DNA of 12,501 nt from Treponema sp. (GTDB taxonomy: Bacteria; Spirochaetota; Spirochaetia; Treponematales; Treponemataceae), in contig DMQP01000115.1 of the NCBI GenBank assembly GCA_003455655.1, forward strand, positions 3,423 through 15,923, given 5' to 3'. Shown in pieces: positions 6,332-12,501 of this stretch. The notes below the pieces were generated by a model. That model had not been told where the DNA came from. It did no database searches and saw nothing but the letters and a program-made list of their open reading frames with translations. Position 1 is the stretch's first letter. The number at the start of each line of letters is the position of its first letter. The position numbers were made by a program, and so were the translations under genes.

Positions 6332-9068
6332 AGGGATGCTCTGGCAGTAAGGTTTTTGCATAAAAAAGTAATTGTTCTAAACTGAGTGTTTCTAAAAACA
6401 GATAGTCTTCCAAATACTGAGCTGCGTTTCCGTCTCGTATTCCTTCTTGAATTAACAAAGCGGTTCCTTCGTTTGTTCTTGTGTCAGAAAATGCGCTCAC
6501 AATCCAGTCGCTTATTAACGAAAGCCCTTGTGGTTTTGACAAAAGTTCTAAAAGATGTGTTCTTGCATTTTGGTAAGCCTGATCAAATAAAGCTGTGTGT
6601 AAAAGAGAGTCAATGCTTATGCTTGCGTAAGGAAGTTGAGCTCTTGCTGCTTGAGCCTTTACTGTTTGTGACAGTTCTTCTTCCATAAGGTGTGAGAGTG
6701 TTTGAACCAGCGCATTTAAAACCTGTCGCTCAGAAGCAAGGTCTGGAGCACGAAAGAACATAATAACTGGATCTGAAAATTCTGTGGTGGGAACAAGAAT
6801 AGGTGAATCTTCGCTTGCAAGTTCTGCGGGCATGTCGGTGGTAAATGTGTGGTTTAACTGAGCATAACAGGTTCCTGAATTTTTTTCGGGATGAGGAATT
6901 GGCTGGTAGGGGCTTCTAACAGTTTGCTCTTTGAGAGAACCAAATGTTTTTTGTGCAAGACTTACTGCACTTTCAGAATCTATGTCTCCAGTCATAACAA
7001 TTGAATAGAGCGCTGCATCTAAAAGTTGTGTGTATGCTAAAGCAACAAGATTGTACTGAGCGTTTTCCAAAATGCTTGTGTTAGTGTCATAGAGTTTTTC
7101 ATATGGTGTTCCCCGGAACAAAAGAGAAAGAGCTTGTGTCTGTAGTTGATTTGTCGTGTTTTGCAAGTATTGGTTTACTTCTGCTTTTTGTTCGTAGACT
7201 AAGTTATCTGCCATAACAGGTGTTATTTCTCCAAACACAACCGCATTGCATGTTGCAGTAAGACATGCTTCAAGATCTTCTTGATTACACTGAATGGTAA
7301 TGTAAGAAAGGGTTTCTTCGGTCCACGCTTTAATGAGTGTCTGAGCAATGAAAGCATTTTTTAAGCGAAGTGCATTTATTTCTGCTTGAATGTTTGCGGC
7401 AAAAGCATTTACTAAAATGGTTCGTAAGTAGGGGGTACCGCTTAGTTTTCCGCCTTGAATAGCAAGAGAAACGGTAATTGTTTGCGAGTCAGGACTTGAT
7501 TTTACCGTAAGTGGAATTCCGTTTGAAAGAGTTGTGCTATAAAGCTGCTCTTTGTTGATTGCATAAAAACGTTGGGCTTCTGTAATTGCCTCATCTGCAA
7601 AGTAGAGAGATGCAATTTTATTTTTTGCCTGTGTGCTTATTTTATCTTTGAGACCTTGAGAAAACTGCTTTAAAAAAGGACGCGTATACCAAGCTGCACT
7701 GTCATGTGTTACCAAAGTCCATCCTAATGAATCAAAAGATTTTTTTTGTGCTTCATAGGTTTTTGTGTTTACCAAAACAAAGACAAAGGGTTCTTCTGCA
7801 TCAACTGCCGCTGCAAGTTCCGTATGAGAAAGAGAAAAAGAAGCTGTCTGCATGTCAAGAAAACGTTCGTAAAATCCGCCACTTCCATATTCAGCATTGT
7901 GTGACCAAAAATCACACAGTACTTGCATTGCTTGAACAGAGTTCCCCATGGTGCTTTTGTATGAAGCTTGTACTTGTGCCTGGGCTGCAACTAACTGTCT
8001 TCGCGTAAGATGAGCAGACTCTTTTGCAAGGGTAACAAAGCGTTCTGCCTGAGCTGCACTGGAACAGTCTTTTTCTTTTTGTGATTCTTCTGTTTGAACA
8101 AAAGAGTATGGCTCTTCCATGAGTGCTTGTAAAATGAGCCTTGCATTTCCACCTCTTTGTGTACTTGAACATGCAAGATATGCATCTGACCGTAATGCAA
8201 TGAGCGGGTCTGAAAGAAGCCTTTGCGTGTATGTGGACGAAAGTGCATTGAAAGCAGCAGAAAGTGTGTCTGCTTGACTTGCACTTAATGTTACAAACTG
8301 AACAACAATTTGTGTTAATGCTTCAGAAAAAGAATCATCGGTTATAACAAATTTGCGTTTACTCTCTTTAGGAAGTTTTTTATCTGAGGGAACAAAAATA
8401 GCCTGTGCTTTCCATGAAGCAAAATGTTGTTCTACCATTTTTACAATGTCGCTTGCTGTTCGTGGAGTGGTAACAAAAAGTGCTGCATTCCCTGGAACAT
8501 AAAGGCGGTCGCGTAACATAGTAACTTTTGTTCGTATTTCTTCTGCTGAATACTGAGCAAAGGCTGCAGGGTATGCACCAGAATCTTGTTTCCATGGTTG
8601 TTCAGAAAAAACGCGTGAATCAATTGCGCTGTTAATAAGACCTGTTGCTGTCTGTTCATAGGCAGAAAGTTCTTGGCTGTATGTTTGGTAAGAGTTTAGA
8701 ATTTGTTCATCTGTGAAAGAAGAAAAAATACATTCTTGTGCAAGCAGTTCAAAGGCTTGGTCTGTTTTAGAAGCTGCGGCGGTTATAGTAAAGCTTGCGC
8801 TGTCTGCGTTACAAGAAGTATTTATGCGACTGTCTGCGTTTTCATCCACAAGACGAACATACAAGGGAGCAATGCCTGCATCATCTGCGGTTTGCGAAGA
8901 GTAGCCTGCTTTAACGGCAAGTTCAATAGTGGTAACTGCAACAGAGGAATCTTCTTTTATAAAAACAGTCAGTCCGTTGGAAAGCGTGTAGGTAGCAAAA
9001 GGTTCTGCACAAAAAACAGAAACCAGTGTGAAAAAGAAAAATGCCAGTAGAGAGGTAAGCTTTTTCAT
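6300..9068 (-). CDS. Exported M16 (pitrilysin-type) peptidase homologue lacking the zinc motif
   Basis: 922 residues. Residues 1-20 form a signal peptide (MKK, a phenylalanine-rich core, then VFC-AEP), so the product is exported; the C20 context is a poor lipobox. Two M16-like halves follow: YTLSNGLTVFIKED (27-40) opens the first and TTLSNGIPLTVKSS (about 510-523) the second, as in single-chain M16 enzymes. The first half should carry HxxEH after a conserved AGIA. Here the stretch is AGIAPLYVRLV (64-74), so P68, V71 and R72 stand where H, E and H are expected. The second half has no HxxEH either. It is therefore probably a non-catalytic M16 protein, perhaps a partner, chaperone or peptide-binding subunit of an active paralogue. 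The frame is intact over 2.7 kb, so it is not a decaying pseudogene. It is divergent from the DUF4954 gene. The family is likely; the role is unknown. Confidence 0.85.
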   Translation of the reverse strand: MKKLTSLLAFFFFTLVSVFCAEPFATYTLSNGLTVFIKEDSSVAVTTIELAVKAGYSSQTADDAGIAPLYVRLVDENADSRINTSCNADSASFTITAAASKTDQAFELLAQECIFSSFTDEQILNSYQTYSQELSAYEQTATGLINSAIDSRVFSEQPWKQDSGAYPAAFAQYSAEEIRTKVTMLRDRLYVPGNAALFVTTPRTASDIVKMVEQHFASWKAQAIFVPSDKKLPKESKRKFVITDDSFSEALTQIVVQFVTLSASQADTLSAAFNALSSTYTQRLLSDPLIALRSDAYLACSSTQRGGNARLILQALMEEPYSFVQTEESQKEKDCSSAAQAERFVTLAKESAHLTRRQLVAAQAQVQASYKSTMGNSVQAMQVLCDFWSHNAEYGSGGFYERFLDMQTASFSLSHTELAAAVDAEEPFVFVLVNTKTYEAQKKSFDSLGWTLVTHDSAAWYTRPFLKQFSQGLKDKISTQAKNKIASLYFADEAITEAQRFYAINKEQLYSTTLSNGIPLTVKSSPDSQTITVSLAIQGGKLSGTPYLRTILVNAFAANIQAEINALRLKNAFIAQTLIKAWTEETLSYITIQCNQEDLEACLTATCNAVVFGEITPVMADNLVYEQKAEVNQYLQNTTNQLQTQALSLLFRGTPYEKLYDTNTSILENAQYNLVALAYTQLLDAALYSIVMTGDIDSESAVSLAQKTFGSLKEQTVRSPYQPIPHPEKNSGTCYAQLNHTFTTDMPAELASEDSPILVPTTEFSDPVIMFFRAPDLASERQVLNALVQTLSHLMEEELSQTVKAQAARAQLPYASISIDSLLHTALFDQAYQNARTHLLELLSKPQGLSLISDWIVSAFSDTRTNEGTALLIQEGIRDGNAAQYLEDYLFLETLSLEQLLFYAKTLLPEHPFTAYSKDSEQ

Positions 9069-9075
9069 AAGCCTT

Positions 9076-9104
9076 AGTATAGCACTTATTGCATAAAGTG
9101 TCTG
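9076..9104 (-). promoter_or_regulatory. Promoter of the M16-like gene, near-leaderless
   Basis: Minus-strand CAGACA (9099-9104), 17 nt, TATACT (9076-9081) preceded by TGC (extended -10). Seven bases separate it from the ATG at 9068. An AAGG lies in those seven bases but is too close to the ATG to be a normal Shine-Dalgarno. Confidence 0.6.
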
Positions 9105-9117
9105 TAGCGCATATAAT
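9089..9117 (+). promoter_or_regulatory. Promoter of the DUF4954 gene, predicting a leaderless mRNA
   Basis: TTGCAT (9089-9094), 17 nt, perfect TATAAT (9112-9117), then GGAATT and the ATG at 9124. Only a minimal GGA lies upstream, 3 nt from the ATG. The -35 sits inside the spacer of the opposing M16 promoter, so the two polymerase sites overlap. Confidence 0.7.
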
Positions 9118-9123
9118 GGAATT

Positions 9124-11352
9124 ATGGTAACGGTAAGTCTTTCAGCTGACTTTTCACATTTTCAACAAGCACCAGAAGAACTGTTGGCTCATAAGAGACA
9201 TCTTACAGCAGAAGAAATTGCAGTTTTAGAAAAAAATCGCAACATTTCATCAGACCCCGAATGGAAGAATGTATATGTTTCAGACGGTGAGGGTTTGTTT
9301 GACCCAGAATGTATTGTTCAAAGTGAATTTGACGGTTGGGTTGTGTTAGGAAGTGTTAGAGCTGCAACGCTTAAATATCATGATCTTGAACTTAAAACAG
9401 GTATTTACCGTTCCATGTTAAGTCGCGTTTGTCTTGGCGATGACTGTGTGGTTAACAATGTAAGCTATTTGGTCAATTACCGCATTGGTAACCGCGTTAT
9501 GCTTTTTAACATTCAGGAAATGTCTTGTACTTCTCACTCAAAGTTTGGTAATGGAGTTCTTAAACAAGGTGAAAGTGAAGATGTTCGTGTGTGGATTGGC
9601 GTAGGAAACGAAAACGGCAACCGTTCTGTTCTTCCCTTCGAAAGTATGATTCCCGCAGATGCGTATTTGTGGTCTCGTTACCGCGAAAATAAAGCACTTA
9701 TGCAACGCTTTGTAGAATTAACTGAAAACGGAAACGACAAGTCTACTCCTACTTACGGAATTGTCTGCGATGATGCTGTTATAAAAAACTGTACGCTTAT
9801 TAAAGATGCCAAAATAGGAAACGACGCTTACATCAAAGGTGCTTTCAAATTAAAGAATATCACCGTGCTTTCTTCTGCTGAAGAACCCAGTCAAATAGGT
9901 GAGGGTGTAGAACTGGTTAACGGCATTATGGGTTTTGGAAGTCATGTCTTTTACCAGGCAGTTGCAGTTCGTTTTGTAATAGGTCGTAACTGCCAGCTCA
10001 AATATGGTGCTCGTCTTTTAAACTCAGTGTTAGGAGACAATTCTACTGTTTCTTGTTGTGAGCTTTTAAACAATCTTATTTTTCCTTTTCATGAACAGCA
10101 CCACAACTCTTCATTCCTTATTGCTGCAACTTTGCAAGGACAAAGTAACATTGCTTCGGCCGCAACTATTGGCAGTAACCACAATTCTCGTTCTCCAGAC
10201 GGCGAGATGATTGCAGGTCGCGGTTTTTGGCCCGGTTTGTGTTGTGACTTTAAGTATGATTCTCGTTTTGCTTCTTTTGTGTTAGTGGCAAAAGGCAGTT
10301 ATAAAAATGAACTGAACATTACCTATCCCTTTAGTCTGGTTGCCGCAAATCCAGACGGAAATGTTCACATTATTCCTGCTTACTGGTTTTTGTACAACAT
10401 GTTTGCTATTGAACGAAACCGCTTTAAGTTTGCTGCTCGTGACAAGCGCGTGGTAAAAGTTCAGCACATAGAAACAGACCCTCTTGCTCCTGACACCATG
10501 CAAGAAGTTATTGCTTCTCTTGACCGCCTTATTCAACTTACATACCGTTGGCTTTTACTTGATAACGACACAATGCAAAAAATGACTGTTAGCAACACAG
10601 AAGCAGATGTTGTTCAGTCCTTTAGACAAAAGGCTTTTGCTGCTTCTTCTGAACAAGAAGGTTTGCGTATTGCCAAAGACTTTTTGCATCATGCTCAGTA
10701 TACGCAGTTTATTCTTTCTGATGATCGCTGTCAGAAAAAATTAGGAGCACTTATTTACAAACCGCTGCAGGGTTACCGAGCTTACCGTCGCATTTTAAAA
10801 TACTTTGCGGCAGATTGTCTTATAACCTGGTGTTCCTTCAACGGAAAAGAAAGTCTTGAAAACGAAGATCTTTCTCGTATAGAAACGATTCCACTGTATA
10901 CAAAGTGGCTTAATGTGGGCGGACAAATTATAAGCGAAGAAAAAGTGCAAGAACTTTTTGAATTAGTTATTGCAAAATCAATCAACACTTGGAAAGAAGT
11001 TCATGCTTTCTATGATGAGTGTCAGAAAAATTACATTGACTACAAGGCTCGCTATGCACTCTTTGTTTTAGAGACACTGTACGAAAGACCCTTGCGCGAT
11101 TTTACAACAGAAATTTTTGCAGACATTACTAACGATGTAGCTTATGTGGCAATGGAAATGCTTGAATCTTCTATTACGTCTCGCTCAAAAGATTATACCG
11201 ATTTCTTTAGGTCTATTACCTTCCGCAACAAAGAAGAAGTGGAAGCTGTCTTGGGCAACATAGGTGACAATTCTTTCTTGCGTGAACTAAGAGAAGCAAC
11301 TGACGACTTTAACACGAATTTGGAACGCTTGTTCAAAAAACTTCGTTTCTGA
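9124..11352 (+). CDS. DUF4954-type protein with left-handed beta-helix-like repeats
   Basis: 742 residues, no signal peptide, so cytoplasmic. After a helical lead-in (about 1-60), residues about 85-350 show irregular hexapeptide-type repeats typical of left-handed beta-helix acyl/nucleotidyl-transferase folds (for example SRVCLGDDCVVNN, DDAVIKNCTLIKDAKIGN, QIGEGVELVNGIMGFGSHV, SVLGDNSTVSCCELLNN). A strongly patterned segment follows, GSNHNSRSPDGEM (350-362) and GRGFWPGLCCDFKYDSRF soon after, which looks like an active-site or ligand region. The last 300 or so residues are mainly helical and rich in charged residues. I place it in DUF4954, seen in spirochaetes and Bacteroidetes and sometimes annotated as a GlmU-like uridylyltransferase relative. 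No N-terminal nucleotidyltransferase domain is visible, so that function is not supported. The start is supported by the promoter 6 nt upstream. It is followed at 73 nt by glgX in the same direction but with a separate promoter. Confidence 0.85.
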   Translation: MVTVSLSADFSHFQQAPEELLAHKRHLTAEEIAVLEKNRNISSDPEWKNVYVSDGEGLFDPECIVQSEFDGWVVLGSVRAATLKYHDLELKTGIYRSMLSRVCLGDDCVVNNVSYLVNYRIGNRVMLFNIQEMSCTSHSKFGNGVLKQGESEDVRVWIGVGNENGNRSVLPFESMIPADAYLWSRYRENKALMQRFVELTENGNDKSTPTYGIVCDDAVIKNCTLIKDAKIGNDAYIKGAFKLKNITVLSSAEEPSQIGEGVELVNGIMGFGSHVFYQAVAVRFVIGRNCQLKYGARLLNSVLGDNSTVSCCELLNNLIFPFHEQHHNSSFLIAATLQGQSNIASAATIGSNHNSRSPDGEMIAGRGFWPGLCCDFKYDSRFASFVLVAKGSYKNELNITYPFSLVAANPDGNVHIIPAYWFLYNMFAIERNRFKFAARDKRVVKVQHIETDPLAPDTMQEVIASLDRLIQLTYRWLLLDNDTMQKMTVSNTEADVVQSFRQKAFAASSEQEGLRIAKDFLHHAQYTQFILSDDRCQKKLGALIYKPLQGYRAYRRILKYFAADCLITWCSFNGKESLENEDLSRIETIPLYTKWLNVGGQIISEEKVQELFELVIAKSINTWKEVHAFYDECQKNYIDYKARYALFVLETLYERPLRDFTTEIFADITNDVAYVAMEMLESSITSRSKDYTDFFRSITFRNKEEVEAVLGNIGDNSFLRELREATDDFNTNLERLFKKLRF

Positions 11353-11389
11353 AAACATTCTTAAATTCTAAAAATTCTTGATTTTTTAG

Positions 11390-11418
11390 TAGATAAATCC
11401 TGTATTATCTGTTATAAT
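11390..11418 (+). promoter_or_regulatory. glgX promoter, predicting a near-leaderless mRNA
   Basis: TAGATA (11390-11395), 17 nt, perfect TATAAT (11413-11418) preceded by TGT (extended -10). Seven bases separate it from the ATG at 11426, with no Shine-Dalgarno. An A/T inverted repeat, CTAAAAA (11368-11374) with TTTTTAG (11383-11389), abuts the -35. It lacks GC pairs and a T-run, so it is a poor terminator. Confidence 0.65.
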
Positions 11419-11425
11419 GCAAGAT

Positions 11426-12501
11426 ATGGAAGCACTAACTGTTTTGCCGGGCAATCCCTTTCCCTTAGGGGCAACGGTTTGCAAGGATGGCGTTAATTTC
11501 GCAGTGTTCAGCAGAAACGGAACAAAAGTTGTTCTTGACTTGTTCCGCACTTCAGAAGACAGTGAGCCGTATACACAGATTGAGCTTAATCCTCAACAGC
11601 ACCGCACGGGCGATGTGTGGCATGCCTTTGTTCCAGGTTTAACTGCCGGAACGCTCTACCTGTATCAGGTTGACGGACCTTTTGAACCTTTTGAAGGTCA
11701 CCGCTTTAACTTTAATCAATTTTTGACAGACCCTTATGCAAAGGCTCTTACGCCTGTTTCTCTGTTTAAAAATCTTCCCCCAACGTATAAAACTCCCGTA
11801 GACAAAATGGACATAGAATTGTTCCAAAACCGTTCGCGGCTTTTTCCTAAGTGTGTAGTTATAGATGACGCTTCGTTCGATTGGGAAGGAGACAAACCCA
11901 TAAATCGTCCGCTAAAAGATTCTGTCATTTATGAAGTGCATGTGAAAGGTTTTACTGCGGGGCGTGATGCAGGTGTTTCTGCTCCGGGAACATATCGTGG
12001 CTTTATAGAAAAAATTCCTTACTTAAAACATTTGGGCATTACTGCTGTAGAACTTATGCCCATTCACGAATTTGATGAATACGAAAACACAAATGTAAAT
12101 CCTCGTACCGGTGAGCGCATGAAAAACTACTGGGGTTATAGCACTATGCAGTTTTTTGCTCCTAAGGCAAGTTATGCGCAAGACAAAACTCCCGGTGGCT
12201 GTGTAAATGAGTTTAAACAGTTGGTAAAAGAATTACACAAGGCTGGCATCGAAGTTATTCTTGATGTAGTTTACAATCACACTGCAGAAGGAAACGAACA
12301 CGGCATTGCATTCTCTATGCGCGGATTCGAAAACTCAGTCTACTACACGCTCGTTGAACAACACAAAGAGTATTACATGAATTATTCAGGCTGTGGAAAT
12401 ACCGTTAACTGTAATCATCCTGTTGTTCGTGATTTGATTATTGATTCTTTGCGTCATTGGGTTTTGGATTATCATGTTGATGGATTCCGCTTTGACCTTG
12501 C
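11426..12501 (+). CDS. glgX: Glycogen debranching enzyme (GlgX/TreX/isoamylase type), N-terminal half (cut by window edge)
   Basis: 358 codons are visible before the right edge; full-length members have about 650-720 residues. The enzyme hydrolyses alpha-1,6 branch points of glycogen or limit dextrins in the cytoplasm. The N-terminus (PGNPFPLGATVCKDGVNFAVFS, from residue 8) is the CBM48 domain of GH13 debranching enzymes. VIYEVHVKGFT (about 167-177) and HLGITAVELMPIHEFDE introduce the GH13 barrel. Conserved region I is DVVYNHT (280-286) and region II, GFRFDL, ends the window with the expected nucleophile D357. The acid/base glutamate and the third catalytic aspartate lie outside. There is no signal peptide. 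The start is set by the family N-terminus and the -10 box 7 nt upstream. With the GH27 enzyme it points to intracellular storage or uptake of oligosaccharides. The family is secure; GlgX versus TreX specificity is open. Confidence 0.95.
   Translation, partial: MEALTVLPGNPFPLGATVCKDGVNFAVFSRNGTKVVLDLFRTSEDSEPYTQIELNPQQHRTGDVWHAFVPGLTAGTLYLYQVDGPFEPFEGHRFNFNQFLTDPYAKALTPVSLFKNLPPTYKTPVDKMDIELFQNRSRLFPKCVVIDDASFDWEGDKPINRPLKDSVIYEVHVKGFTAGRDAGVSAPGTYRGFIEKIPYLKHLGITAVELMPIHEFDEYENTNVNPRTGERMKNYWGYSTMQFFAPKASYAQDKTPGGCVNEFKQLVKELHKAGIEVILDVVYNHTAEGNEHGIAFSMRGFENSVYYTLVEQHKEYYMNYSGCGNTVNCNHPVVRDLIIDSLRHWVLDYHVDGFRFDL

Noticed and set aside
6314..6334. CCTTT/AAAGG inverted repeat in the convergent overlap as a terminator
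   Set aside because: A five-bp stem with an 11-nt loop and no T-tract on either strand is too weak.
7706..8659. Several 70-100 codon open frames on both strands inside the M16-like gene
   Set aside because: They are out-of-frame shadows without ribosome sites or recognisable sequence.
11368..11389. Inverted repeat CTAAAAA/TTTTTAG after the DUF4954 gene as a terminator
   Set aside because: The stem is almost all A-T and no T-run follows. It could be an operator beside the glgX -35, but there is no support for that.

Overview
The window looks like a chromosomal segment of a Treponema-type spirochaete. It carries a run of housekeeping and sugar-metabolism genes, a DUF4954 hexapeptide-repeat protein of a kind I associate with spirochaetes and Bacteroidetes, and a small abundant-looking secreted protein resembling Treponema hypothetical proteins. 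The genus call comes from protein recognition and is not proven. No tRNA, rRNA, CRISPR array, insertion sequence, phage gene or origin is visible. No gene-free stretch exceeds about 185 bases.

Layout from left to right: (1) the 5' two-thirds or less of rny (RNase Y) on the minus strand, running off the left edge; (2) a small secreted protein with strong promoter, Shine-Dalgarno and terminator; (3) a cytoplasmic GH27 alpha-galactosidase-like glycosidase; (4) a formate/nitrite transporter (FNT family) on the minus strand; (5) a 185-residue protein of unknown function; (6) a dGTPase-type HD dNTP triphosphohydrolase on the minus strand; (7) 5-formyltetrahydrofolate cyclo-ligase; (8) a 922-residue exported M16-type peptidase homologue on the minus strand that has lost the zinc motif; (9) a 742-residue DUF4954 left-handed beta-helix-like protein; (10) the 5' part of glgX/treX-type glycogen debranching enzyme, running off the right edge.

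Most genes are transcribed as single units. Orientation alternates, so they form divergent pairs with 55-185 bp between starts and convergent pairs that abut or overlap (4 nt gap, 4 bp overlap, 32 bp overlap) with no terminator seen between them. In at least two divergent gaps the two promoters interleave.

The most interesting pattern concerns translation starts. Six of the ten genes (glycosidase, dgt, cyclo-ligase, M16 homologue, DUF4954, glgX) have a -10 hexamer ending only 6-7 nt before the start codon and no convincing Shine-Dalgarno, which predicts leaderless mRNAs. The other four (rny, secreted protein, FNT transporter, 185-residue protein) have clear Shine-Dalgarno sequences and transcribed leaders. 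Functionally the window mixes RNA decay, dNTP and folate metabolism, and intracellular carbohydrate degradation (GH27 plus glycogen debranching). I see no obvious multi-gene defence or biosynthetic system.
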